A DNA stretch of 64,000 nt, from NCBI GenBank assembly GCA_945643635.1, contig CALZFC010000276.1, positions 1,067,501-1,131,500 on the forward strand, read 5' to 3'. The notes below the pieces were generated by a model that saw only the letters and a list, made by a program, of their open reading frames with translations, was not told where the DNA came from and did no database searches. The DNA comes from Allodiplogaster sudhausi. Taxonomy: Eukaryota; Nematoda; Chromadorea; Rhabditida; Diplogasteridae. A program made the position numbers and the translations under genes. Position 1 is the stretch's first letter. Each line of letters begins with the position of its first letter. Positions 12,170 to 23,220 of the stretch are shown here, in pieces.

Positions 12170-14621
12170 TGGGTGAAGAGGAGAGAGACTGAGAGACAGA
12201 GAGAAGAAAGATAGAGAGAGAGAGAGAGGAGAGACAGAGAGTGGGTGAAGAGGAGAGAGATTGAGAAAGAGAGAGAGAAGAAAGAAAGAGAGAGAGAGAG
12301 GAGAGACAGAGAGTGGGTGAAGAGGAGAGAGACTGAGAGATCGAGTGAGAGAGAGAGAAAGAAAGAGAAAGCGTGCAACCAACCCCCCTTCAGCTCGCGT
12401 TCTCCCCGCCGCTCCTCCCGCCACCGCCGCAACAAGCGCAGTCGCCATCGTCGCCGCTCTCGTGATGGCCACCGCCGTGTCTACGCATCGACTTCGACCG
12501 CCGGACTCCCGACCCGAACGGTAACGCTAAGCTCCGCCCCCTTGAGTACGGTAGTGCCGACGGGGGGCGCCGCGGCGGCTGGCGGAGGACCCGTCCCGCT
12601 CATGTCGGTGAAGACGCGACGCAGAGAGGTGAGACTCGAGGGCACGAGCAGAACAGGCGATGCTCTCGAAGAGCGCGCGCGTAGGTACATTGCCATGGCG
12701 CGAGGAGACAACCAGGCGGCGTAGAAGCGAAAACCCGGCGAAGATAGGGTGCTGGGAGAGAGAGGGTGCAGAGCGCGTGGGTTGGGGTGCTTCTCTCTCC
12801 AGTTTTCCAGAAATGACACTTTTTATTGTATTAATTAGCTATTGTTCGTTGGAATTTCATTGGAAGTCTGTGGACCGTGATTATAATTACTTTTTCGAGC
12901 CTATTTTCGGTTATAATCCTAACGAGAGAAATAGTTCAATCAAGAGAGCAATGAATAATTGCAGTTGTCTTATTGTTAGAAATTCTAAAAAAAGATCTAG
13001 TCAAATTAGCCAGGATTGAAATTGTATTTTTCATGTTACACTTCTGTAAGCATTGGAAGTTGATGTCACTCTAGCAGTATCTTGATTTTCTTCTTCTTTA
13101 ACTTACTATAAGTTGTGATTTGTTTCTCTAATTCACTACAAGTGCGTGGTAATCATATGAAGATAGTTGTCCTAACTATTTTTGGCTTTTCCTTTCACTT
13201 TTTGCCCTTAAATTGTCCTAGTTTATTCTGTGTTTTTCGAGCGTTGAGTCAAGCTCAAATTTGCTCTTCACAACCAAATTAATTCCATTATTTACGCCTT
13301 TTTCTTTATATTCACCTCCTCAACCTTTTAATCATCTTCTGTTGTACCTATTGCTGCTGGTTGGAGCAAAACCCTTTGTTTAGAGAAGAGATTGCGTCGT
13401 TTGCTTCATTATTCATAACCTTACGAAGGTAAACTTTACTTCTGTACGCGTCGCTACAACTTTTATAACAGTTAAATTTTTGATTTTTCCCGCATTATTA
13501 TTTAGAGATACATCGAATCTGCCCAGATTCCCCCCCCCCCCCACCCTCTCCTCCCTAACCTACTAGCATCGGAGAAAATATTTATTCTGGATTTTAAAGT
13601 ACCAGTTGTATTTCTTTTCATCTTGAAGGCTTGTAATGATATTGGATACCTATTGGCCTTTTTTAAGACTCTTTAACTTCTTTATGCAATGCGCATTTAG
13701 TTTAATAAGCCCTTAGCTCACCATTATCCATTTCACCAATACTTTTAAAATGAGATGAATTTCTTTTAACTTTTACAAGACACATCGTCTTGTATAAGGC
13801 CATTTCAGCATGTGTATTCCTTCCCTCTCACCGCTATAGCGAAAATATTGTGCTAAGAAGAAACGAATAGCGCATTTTCAGTGTGTTTCACACGAGTTTC
13901 TATTCTTCCAGCAATAAGTCAAATGCGTCATGTTTATAATTTGGTATTTTCAGGTAGGTATTTTAAAAATCATATCCAATTTTAATTTTTATCTTAGGCG
14001 ATATCGGTATTTATGAGTTTAATTTGCTCTCAGCTTAGAGTTAAATTTTGAAGAGATTGATCGTTGCGGACCGAGACTCGTCCCTTTTATTGGTTTAACC
14101 CGAAGACCCTCGTTCCCTGCCTAATGGGAGTCGTGACCATTTGTCATTGGTATTGGCTGCCATATATTCTGGCGACATGATGAAACGAACGCTGATAAAG
14201 ATAGTCACAATAAAGGTTTGCATAAAACTCGCCGTTTCATTTGTGAAGAGGATCACAATTTGCTCATGCTATTTTATAAATAGTCTTTTAAATAGTTTTT
14301 TATTATTTCGTATTACTCTGTCTAGTTTCTTTTGAGAATTATTTGTATAAGCCGTTGTAATTTCTTATTTTTATGCCCCGCTTGTTTTCTGCGGTCTCGT
14401 CTGCACTGGATAAGCTTAAATAGTTGTCTTTTCATTTTTGATAATTTTATGTCTATATCGAAATTTAGAACAAAAGATTCATTTAGTTCAGAAGTATTTA
14501 CATTATCATTAGCTGAAAATACTATCCAACTGTACATGTTTATTTTGGTTGTTAGATGCCTTTTCATTTCCTGCATCTTTCTACCCTATCTCGTCCTGTC
14601 CTATGATACTCTTCTATTTCC

Positions 14622-14673
<52 letters not shown>

Positions 14674-16829
14674 GCCAGGCTGACCCACTGGAGTCGGCAC
14701 GAGCACTGGGCCTGGATCGTGAGTACCTGAGCCGAGTGGAAGAGCAGCGACGGCAGCGAGAAGAGATCGTGCGAAGGAAGGAGGCGCAGAGAAAGGGAGA
14801 GAGGGGAGGCAGAGGAGTGGAGGGCAGAGGCAGCAATGAACAGAGAACCTCCACCCGCTCTGCATACGCGGCTGGCAGCTCGCAGAAGTCAGCTAGTTTA
14901 CCACTATTATATGTAGTTTGTTGTATATATCGTAGGGTACATTCAGTCGTTAACAATTTTAAAAAAGAAGGCATCCAACGTTTTGTTCTTCATGTGTCGT
15001 GAGCTTTACAGTGGAGCAATTCGCTTCAAAATTCATATAGTTAGTTTTCTTCTAGTGCCTTATAGTTTGCAACATACGACTGCATAAAATCCAATCCATA
15101 TTGATAGTTTCGAATTATTGTAATTCAAAATGTTTGGGCGAGAAACACTTACTATATACTATATATGAGGACAAATTTGGTATAACACCTCTATTCCACT
15201 CCAGGTCATCCTCCCGCACTGGGGCCGCGGGTGATAGAAGAGGAAGAGACGCATCACGAAGCAGTGCTGCAGTGAGCAACGGCAGCAAGAGTAGAAGCAC
15301 TCTTCCAGCCCCCTCTAAGACTACGGTAGCTGCTGCGAAGAGTACGGTAGTGGCGGCGGCGGATGACAGGAAGAAGGCCTACCTGGCCGTGCATGTCAAG
15401 AATGTTGAGAAGCTACCAACCGCCCTCGCCAGGATCAAGACCATCGCTGCCGAAGTCGGCCTAGTCAAGGTGAGGAGGATGAGGATCTGCAGGAGCCGTT
15501 TTGAGGGGCATGAGAATTTTTTTGAATCTTTGGGAAGTAACATTGATGCAGCAGAATAACAAATAAAGGAAGGTAAAAAAAATAGTGAATGAATGAATGT
15601 GTAATAGATAAGTTAAAAAATAGGGTTAATATTTCATGAATGAATTCCTTGTACAGCGCGCCTGGCAGTCGGCACCGGATGTCGTCTCAGTCATCTTTGT
15701 CGACCTCGAGAAAGCCAAGCAATTCATGCTCAAATACAACGGGTCAGCCAAGTGGGGAAGCAGGAGGAGACCCGCACAAGCCCCGCCCACCCGTCCACCA
15801 ATCAATGGCACACCCTCTCTTGCTATCTTCTTGTCTAGAAGTATTTACGCTTTAAGCCAGCTCTTCTACTTGGAAAGCATAGTTCACTAATATCTCTGCT
15901 GCTGACATTTTCAGAGATATCTTCCTCTTTTTCAGCATTTAGACAGTTTTTAGGCCCTCAGCTGGCTAATTAGAATGCCTGGGGCAGTTATTTTAATGCT
16001 CCGTGGGAGAATTAAGGAGATTTGTGAAGGGATCAATTGATAAGCTTAATTGAAGAGTTACGAAAAGAGTTGGCCGTAATCGCAACAAGTAATTAGAGAA
16101 TAGTATTAGAAGTAAACGGTCTTAATTATTTTTCTCTTAAAAGCTTCCTTAACCGAATGTCTAATGCTATGAAGGTGCAGTTTTTTGTAGGAATTTTTGT
16201 GTTGCTCACTGCCTAATCCTTCTTTTTCGAATGCATTATCGCTAAATGCGATTTCATAAGCCTGCTCCTCCTCATTCAGAAATACGTGTAGTATCCATCT
16301 TTGTTAGGAAAGCACAATAGTAGACTGTAGTTTGCGGGTCAAATTGGTTGCTTTTACGGTTCACACTTTCTTTTTGGCACAGCTCTGTATTTGGTAGTGA
16401 CAGGTGCTTTCGACTTCATTTATATTCGGGTTTCTCCTTTGCGCGTGTCATATTCTCCGAGTCTCATACTTAAATATAATTACAGGTAAAAAAAAAAGCT
16501 TTTTACGCGTGCATTTTTCGCTTAATATTTTCCTTCCTTAAAATATCTGAAATTTGAATTGAGACGTGTTCTCAATGAGTTCGTCCGAAATTGACCTTTC
16601 TTCTCTATTTTTGTGTGCACACTGTTTGTGTACATGTATTGATTCAGTTTCATCTGTTTCTGTAGATCAATCGAATCTCGCTTTTTCTGCCTGATGTTCT
16701 ATCCTCTCCACTATTTACTGGCCCTGACCCTTGACCCATTTGAGATGCCATTTCAGAAAGGTGCTGAGCGGACTTCGCATTGCGGTCGGCCTGGAAAAGC
16801 TCTACCTTAACCTCGCGGAGTTACCTTAA
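7484..16829 (+). CDS. RBM33-like RNA-binding protein (RGG/Pro/Gln-rich, RS segment, C-terminal RRM)
   Basis: Recognised exons: 7484-7540, 7761-7838, 8393-8497, 8772-8898, 9089-9174, 9309-9402, 9545-9802, 9997-10134, 10306-10511, 10678-10713, 10943-11119, 11284-11564 (or stop at 11573), 11723-~11820, 11935-12026, 12394-12628, 14679-14887, 15205-15469, 15657-15742, 16757-16829. RBM33 orthologues combine an acidic N-terminus (here LDEDLLLGDGLEKPADIIVS), a Pro-rich middle with an INPHF-type motif (QKILINPNFGRGG), a charged helix (SRVEEQRRQREEIVRRKEAQ) and a C-terminal RRM (KKAYLAVHVKNVEKLP to GLRIAVGLEKLYLNLAELP). All occur here in that order. RBM33 acts in mRNA export and ALKBH5-linked m6A metabolism in mammals. 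Additions here are a GYRGNNRGRGG-type RGG box and an RS segment. Two C-runs break the frame at 10326-10330 and 11388-11395; one extra C in each restores it. The junction around exon 11723 is unresolved. Confidence 0.75.
10215..10315 (+). repeat. Tandem 36/37-bp duplications of a 3' splice site
   Basis: Three copies of AAAAGGGG-N-TTACAG followed by AACTTCC or GACCTCC precede an RBM33-like exon. Acceptor AGs end at 10232, 10269 and 10305. The last two copies are exactly 36 bp apart, so using the middle one would insert 12 residues in frame (PPKYEVKGAITG). The first is offset by 37. Confidence 0.8.
12027..12390. repeat. (AG)n-rich intron of the RBM33-like gene with ~65-bp internal repeats
   Basis: The whole short intron between two RS-encoding exons is purine-rich. 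A block containing GTGGGTGAAGAGGAGAGAGA and GAGAAGAAAGA recurs about four times. Open frames on both strands are artefacts of the repeat. Confidence 0.8.
12629..14678. other. 2-kb intron of the RBM33-like gene
   Basis: AT-rich, without a supported exon. It starts with a strong donor (GAG|GTGAGA) and ends with a (CT)n tract at 14626-14670 and TTTGCCAG. A C-run lies near 13531-13542. Confidence 0.6.
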
Positions 16830-17559
16830 CCTCGGAGGAGATAGCACCGGCTTGAGAGAAGATCTGAAGGGAGGATTTTTACACGATGTTTCCTTGTCTA
16901 TAAACATTTGTCGTTTATTCATTGTGCGTACATTCTGTTATTTTATTACTGTAACCTGTTCGAATATTTTAAAGCTTCAGCTACAAGAGGATATGAGACG
17001 TTAATTAACCGACCCCTGTTGTGATCTCTCCCCCAGCGTTCTTTTCCACCTCGGAATAAAACCACGAATACGGTCACGAGCACGCGCTATTTTGGACGCA
17101 TTCTAAAACTATAAAGCCGTTTTGAAAAAAAAGTGTAACGCGAAAAAATAGTTGCTCTAATTTTCCCAGACTAATATCTATATTTATTTGCATGCAAACT
17201 ACATCGATCGGTACATTTACGCTATTTTCTGAAAGAATTTTAAATTACGTACTTGCTGTCCATGTTTGATAAACATTGATAAAGGTGCTTTGCAAAACGA
17301 GGCCTTTACAAAACATGTCAGAGAAAGCGAGGTGGTACTCGCTTGGTTTCTCCCGCTGTCATTTGCTGATTGTGAGAAGACAGCATTAGAGATCACTTTT
17401 ATGTCCTAAGAAACAAAACCATTTGAAGGTATAAACAAGCCTTCAACAGCCAACAAACTTGGGTAGATAAACAAGAAATAGTCGACTCTCGAGAGCAACT
17501 GAACGGGGCACGGGCAACGAAAGCGAGAATCAATCAATAAAGGGATCAGTAATAACAGT
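16830..17559. other. Intergenic between convergent RBM33-like and uL22m genes
   Basis: About 730 bp of 3'-flanking sequence shared by convergent genes. AT-rich, no exon or RNA gene recognised. Confidence 0.5.
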
Positions 17560-18118
17560 TCAACCGATGGAGTATTTGATGCTCCTGCTCTGCAGATATT
17601 TGTAGTATTCGCGTATCTTTTGCCATCCATCTTTCGGAGCAGAGCGGCCCTGCAAATTATCTCTTATTTTCACTTTTTTCTAACAAAGCGATTAGAACAA
17701 AAATTGATTATTTCATACTCATAATGAAGCTGCCATTCACTTTTAGCCTTTCACTAACAAACAAAAAAAATATGAATAGCTTAAAAATAAGCATTTGAAG
17801 AAGAATCATTCATCATGTTCAATTTTCTTACTTTGAATCCCTCTCTCTCTCTCACTCTCTCTCTCTCTCTCTCTCTGTACCTCTCTCTGGCCTTGATTGG
17901 AAACAAGCAGCAAAAGAAGGAAACCTTGAAACCCGGCCCATCGCCTTCCTCGATTCGTACGAAGAGATTGATGTAACGGTAGCGGATGGTGCACCAGTTC
18001 TCGTGGGCGTGGCGGCGAGCACCTTCAAGAAGAAGAGGCATTCTACATTCTGGAGGGAAAGAGAGAGAGGAGAGAGAGAGCGTATGATAAAAAGAAAGAA
18101 CAGAGAGGGACAGAGAGG

Positions 18119-18165
<47 letters not shown>

Positions 18166-18671
18166 TAGGATAAAAAGAAGAGAACGGACCCTTGATGATA
18201 TGACTCTGGATGGGGAAGGCCTCTGCCACGTGCATCTTGGATGGGAATTCGATGTGGAACTCATTGGCCGCTCGCTTCTTCGCCTCTTCCAGAACTTCTG
18301 CCAGCATTGCGCAGCCCTGTTCAAGAACATTCAACAATCCAAGAGGAGACTTATTCTACTTACGCAACGAAGGAAGGAAGTCAGCAATGAAAAAGTAAAA
18401 ATAAATGTTTTAAAACAATACAATTCTTTCATTACCCCTAGCTTTCGCTTTCTTTCTGCATTTTCTCTCTCTACTCTCTCTCCCCTCTCTCGCTCCTCTC
18501 CCCTCTCTCTCTCTCCTCTCCCCAATCTCTCTCTCTCTCTCCTTACCTTTGTCTGCTGAAGATTGAGCTGCACGATCGCCTCATCAACATTCATGCGCCA
18601 CACGAGTTGGCATGCGTACCATGCACGCTTTGGAGAGAAGTGGATGGATTGGCGGCAGTGGAAGACCTGGA

Positions 18672-18736
<65 letters not shown>

Positions 18737-21700
18737 ATGAGAGAACGAAAGAAGAGAGAGAAAAAGATAGAGGGAGAGAGAGGGAAGAGAGAAAAAATGG
18801 AAGAGAGGGATAGAAAGAGAGAAATAGAGAAAGAAAGAGAAGTGAAGCGGGAGGGAAATAGAGAGAAGGAGAATGAGAGAGAAACATCGGGAGAGAGAGC
18901 GAGAACGAAGGAAAGAGGAACTGAGGAGGGATGAGAGTAGTCTACCAATAAGAGAGTTCACACCACCTCTCTGCTCTTCGGCAGTCCCGTCTCAGGCACG
19001 ATATATCCTGGCGGCCAGACGACCTTGTTGTAGTACTCCCACTTCTCCGGTGTCATGCCTCAAGAGATTCCAGTTTATATATGCGCTTTAAAAACAATAT
19101 TCTAAAATACCTTTAAGCTAAATTTAACTTGCAGCCTATTATCTATATCACCTATCATATGACCGAGTCTACCGTAATCCCTCTCTTCTCAAAGTGCCTA
19201 CCGTATCCTCGAAGCGGATCCGGATCTCCTTCGTCCTTATTCGGCTTCTTCTCCAGGTCCCACTCGGGTGCGTAGTACACTTTCGGATTGACCTCAAAAG
19301 CAAATCACAAATATTGTATGCCCTCATGACCCGGCTTGCTACATCCCCCTCTTGTTTATCAATGTGCATTTAATTCCAGTTCTGCAATACCTTGCTGCAC
19401 AAAGCCCAATGCTTTTTATATTCTTTCTTTTCGATATGTTTGATAATTCTGGTAACAAATATAGTTTTAATTATAATATAACACTTTTGAAATGACCAAC
19501 CAGCTCGTCTCGCTGCAAAGTCGGCGTACGCAGAGCCACTCTTCGTCGCCAAATCTGCATAAAGAAGGTTAAGAGGGGGGGGGCGGGTTGCTATGGAAGA
19601 CATGGAAATTACAATGCAGAATTTATAATACAATATTTCGCACAGCACGGTCTGATCACTAAAATCACCTCTTCATTGGTGAGTGCCGTTGAAGAATCGA
19701 CAGAAGGCCGATTCATCTGAAAGTGACAGTGTCAAGGCACTGTTATGAAAGGGGCAACACTGCCTCCAACCGTCTCGCTCTCCCTTCTCCCATCTTTCTC
19801 TCACTGTCTGTCTCTCTTCCTCTTCTCCCATCTTTCTCTCACTGTCTGCCTCTCTTCCTCTTCTCCCATCTTTCTCTCACTGTCTGTCACTCTTCCTCTT
19901 CTCCCATCTTTCTCTCACTGTCTGTCTCTCTTCCTCTTCTCCCATCTTTCTCTCACTGTCTGTCTCTCTTCCTCTTCTCCCATCTTTCTCTCACTGTCTG
20001 CCTCTCTTCCTCTTCTCCCATCTTTCTCTCACTGTCTGTCTCTCTTCCTCTTCTCCCATCTTTCTCTCACTGTCTGCCTCTCTTCCTCTTCTCCCATCTT
20101 TCTCTCACTGTCTGTCTCTCTTCCTCTTCTCCCATCTTTCTCTCACTGTCTGCCTCTCTTCCTCTTCTCCCATCTTTCTCTCACTGTCTGTCTCTCTTCC
20201 TCTTCTCCCATCTTTCTCTCACTGTCTGTCTCTCTTCCTCTTCTCCCATCTTTCTCTCACTGTCTGTCTCTCTTCCTCTTCTCCCATCTTTCTCTCACTG
20301 TCTGTCTCTCTTCCTCTTCTCCCATCTTTCTCTCACTGTCTGTCTCTCTTCCTCTTCTCCCATCTTTCTCTCACTGTCTGCCTCTCTTCCTCTTCTCCCA
20401 TCTTTCTCTCACTGTCTGCCTCTCTTCCTCTTCTCCCATCTTTCTCTCACTGTCTGTCTCTCTTCCTCTTCTCCCATCTTTCTCTCACTGTCTGTCTCTC
20501 TTCCTCTTCTAACATCTTTCTCTCACTGTCTGTCTCTCTTCCTCTTCTCCCATCTTTCTCTCACTGTCTGCCTCTCTTCCTCTTCTCCCATCTTTCTCTC
20601 ACTGTCTGTCTCTCTTCCTCTTCTCCCATCTTTCTCTCACTGTCTGCCTCTCTTCCTCTTCTCCCATCTTTCTCTCACTGTCTGCCTCTCTTCCTCTTCT
20701 CCCATCTTTCTCTCACTGTCTGCCTCTCTTCCTCTTCTCCCATCTTTCTCTCACTGTCTGTCTCTCTTCCTCTTCTCCCATCTTTCTCTCACTGTCTGTC
20801 TCTCTTCCTCTTCTCCCATCTTTCTCTCACTGTCTGCCTCTCTTCCTCTTCTCCCATCTTTCTCTCACTGTCTGTCTCTCTTCCTCTTCTCCCATCTTTC
20901 TCTCACTGTCTGTCTCTCTTCCTCTTCTCCCATCTTTCTCTCACTGTCTGTCTCTCTTCCTCTTCTCCCATCTTTCTCTCACTGTCTGCCTCTCTTCCTC
21001 TTCTCCCATCTTTCTCTCACTGTCTGTCTCTCTTCCTCTTCTCCCATCTTTCTCTCACTGTCTGTCTCTCTTCCTCTTCTCCCATCTTTCTCTCACTGTC
21101 TGTCTTTCTTCCTCTTCTCCCATCTTTCTCTCACTGTCTGTCTCTCTTCCTCTTCTCCCATCTTTCTCTCACTGTCTGTCTCTCTTCCTCTTCTCCCATC
21201 TTTCTCTCACTGTCTGCCTCTCTTCCTCTTCTCCCATCTTTCTCTCACTGTCTGTCTCTCTTCCTCTTCTCCCATCTTTCTCTCACTGTCTGTCTCTCTT
21301 CCTCTTCTCCCATCTTTCTCTCACTGTCTGCCTCTCTTCCTCTTCTCCCATCTTTCTCTCACTGTCTGTCTCTCTTCCTCTTCTCCCATCTTTCTCTCAC
21401 TGTCTGTCTCTCTTCCTCTTCTCCCATCTTTCTCTCACTGTCTGTCTCTCTTCCTCTTCTCCCATCTTTCTCTCACTGTCTGCCTCTCTTCCTCTTCTCC
21501 CATCTTTCTCTCACTGTCTGTCTCTCTTCCTCTTCTCCCATCTTTCTCTCACTGTCTGTCTCTCTTCCTCTTCTCCCATCTTTCTCTCACTGTCTGTCTT
21601 TCTTCCTCTTCTCCCATCTTTCTCTCACTGTCTGTCTCTCTTCCTCTTCTCCCATCTTTCTCTCACTGTCTGTCTCTCTTCCTCTTCTCCCATCTTTCTC

Positions 21701-21910
21701 TCACTGTCTGTCTCTCTTCCTCTTCTCCCATCTTTCTCTCACTGTCTGTCTCTCTTCCTCTTCTCCCATCTTTCTCTCACTGTCTGTCTTTCTTCCTCTT
21801 CTCTTTCACTGTCCTCCAACCTGGCTTCCATCTGGCCTCCTCATACCACTCTGTGCTTGTGATGCCATCCTACAAGCAGCGACAGGTATCCTCGGCCTGG
21901 ACAGCAGCAT
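17560..21910 (-). CDS. mrpl-22: Mitochondrial large ribosomal subunit protein uL22m
   Basis: Nine exons on the minus strand: 21910-21821, 19716-19669, 19554-19501, 19292-19202, 19058-18964, 18666-18547, 18316-18190, 18022-17925, 17649-17560; 270 residues, all phases consistent. uL22m binds 23S-like rRNA and lines the exit tunnel of the mitoribosome. Matching segments: TPEKWEYYNKVVWPPGYIVP, then HCRQSIHFSPKRAWYACQLV (the YHCRRQIKYS-type signature), AMLAEVLEEAKKRAANEFHI, FPSKMHVAEAFP and RRHAHENWCTIRYRYINLFV, ending REYYKYLQSRSIKYSIG. Exon 1 supplies MLLSRPRIPVAACRMASQ, Arg-rich and free of acidic residues as expected of a mitochondrial presequence. It lies beyond the 38-bp minisatellite, so intron 1 is 2.1 kb. 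The assignment of exon 1 rests on phase and composition; an alternative start is Met at 19716, directly after a TTTCAG acceptor. Confidence 0.85.
18065..18165. repeat. (AG)n tract upstream of a uL22m acceptor
   Basis: Purine-rich on the plus strand, so (CT)n in the sense of the minus-strand gene, in the intron before the exon at 18022. Confidence 0.8.
18676..18737. repeat. (TA)n microsatellite in a uL22m intron
   Basis: About 30 TA units with one TGTA interruption, ten bases from the acceptor of the exon at 18666 (minus strand). Confidence 0.9.
19790..21812. repeat. 38-bp minisatellite, about 53 copies, in intron 1 of the uL22m gene
   Basis: The unit reads CATCTTTCTCTCACTGTCTG then TCTCTCTTCCTCTTCTCC. 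Copies are nearly identical. The common variant is CTGC in place of CTGT after CACTG; three copies have TCTTTCTTCC and one has TAACATC. Because 38 is not a multiple of 3 and the unit lacks stops in all three plus-strand frames, a 762-codon open frame spans the array with a 38-residue period. It has no coding support and the array lies antisense in an intron. Confidence 0.95.
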
Positions 21911-22546
21911 CTCTTCTTCTTCAAGGGAACTCGCCTCTTCGATCACAGATTACGGTACAACTAAATATGCAACAGATAATTCTCAGGATCAATATTTCAT
22001 ATTTTTTTTAGAACTCGTGACATTACAAATCAGTTGTCGGCATCCCTTTCACCTTCCTACTTTCTTTGGCAAAAACGAGATTGCGGACAAAGGAAGGGGC
22101 TCATTATCAATTCAGAGATGAGATTCCTTTTTGACGGTATGCTACATTCCTATCTTTCATGGTGTCATGGAAGGGAATTCCGTAAGAGTGAGAAAAAAGG
22201 AAGAGCTCAGAGACAGAGAGAGAAAAGAGAGAGAGGGAGAGAGAAAGAGAGAGCGTGCGAGGAAAAAAACTCTCTATGAAGAGAAGTCACAAGAATTTTG
22301 GAGGGAAGAGCCTTCTACAAGGGGGGAATGCAAATCAGCCAAGCGGTTGCTTCTTCTCTTTGCTTTGACCAGAGGGGGGCGTTCCGCTTCTATAAAACTC
22401 GGAAGCCGTGCACCGTTCCAATCATTCCTTCTTAGTCGCAGCTCCTCTTCACGGTCTGCCCTTCCCCTTCTCTCCACCAGCTCCAGCCACTTTTATCAAC
22501 AAAAAACCTAAATCCCCAATTGATATTTCCAGGGTATTAATCTCAG
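21911..22546. other. Region between uL22m gene and small TM-protein exons
   Basis: Holds a TATA-like TATAAAA near 22391 and a purine-rich stretch at 22190-22265. It is the 5' side of the minus-strand uL22m gene and probably of the plus-strand fragment that follows. No further exon could be supported. Confidence 0.35.
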
Positions 22547-23113
22547 CTTCCCTGATCATCACGGCGGAAAGGGAATTAATAACGATGAAACTCGCCTAGC
22601 TTTCATCGTCATAATTTCCTTCCTGGTGTTTTCAGCGATCTACCTAGCGATTCTAATAACTATTCTAGCTTTAACTCGTTTAACAAAAGGTAAATTACCC
22701 TACCATTCCACTTGAACCCGAATAACTCTCATAGAAAAAATCACCCAGTAAAATGCCCATCACGGGTCTCGGTAGTTGGCTTTGGTAAGCTTGAACAACC
22801 CGATGAATGCTTACTGAACCCATCTGCTGGGACCCGAAGCTTCCCCTCTGGCCTACGCCTTCTCGACACTCCACGCCAGGCTAGTTACACTGCCTTTATC
22901 ACTACCGTATCTTCAGGTACTCCTTCGCCGTCTTTACAGTATACCAATTCAGATCATCAGACAAACACGAGCATTATCATCATGAGGCTTTATCCAATAC
23001 GTGACACACAAAAGAAGAGAGCAGCACACCTCCCATACATTCACTCTTTCTCTTCTCGCTCTCTTCCTTGGCTTCTCCAAATCCGACGAGATCTATTCCG
23101 CACTATTCCGTAG
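22547..23113 (+). CDS. Fragment of a possible one-TM protein
   Basis: Exon 22547-22689 (acceptor TCTCAG, donor AAAAG|GTAAAT) reads DHHGGKGINNDETR followed by a strong hydrophobic helix (LAFIVIISFLVFSAIYLAIL). The next exon joins in phase at 22749 (acceptor ACCCAG) and reads VKCPSRVSVVGFGKLEQPDE, then LLNPSAGTRSFPSGLRLL, staying open to 23113. First exon not found; the 3' part may be partly non-coding. No family recognised. The phase match and clean hydrophobic segment argue for a real but fast-evolving membrane protein; chance reading is still possible. Confidence 0.35.
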
Positions 23114-23220
23114 TTCCCTCGCCTCCGACAGTCTGCAAGAGATCGATGAATAAGTAGGGCCCATAAAAAGGAGATCAAAAAGAGTTACCAACTGGATATG
23201 CACCCCCCCCCCACCCTAGA

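Noticed and set aside
19723..22011. 762-codon plus-strand open frame
   Set aside because: It translates a 38-bp satellite with no stops in three frames; the 38-residue period follows from unit length. It lies antisense in intron 1 of the uL22m gene.
22274..22599. Frames around the TATAAAA near 22391
   Set aside because: No signal peptide, domain or convincing splice partner; only the downstream TM exon is kept.
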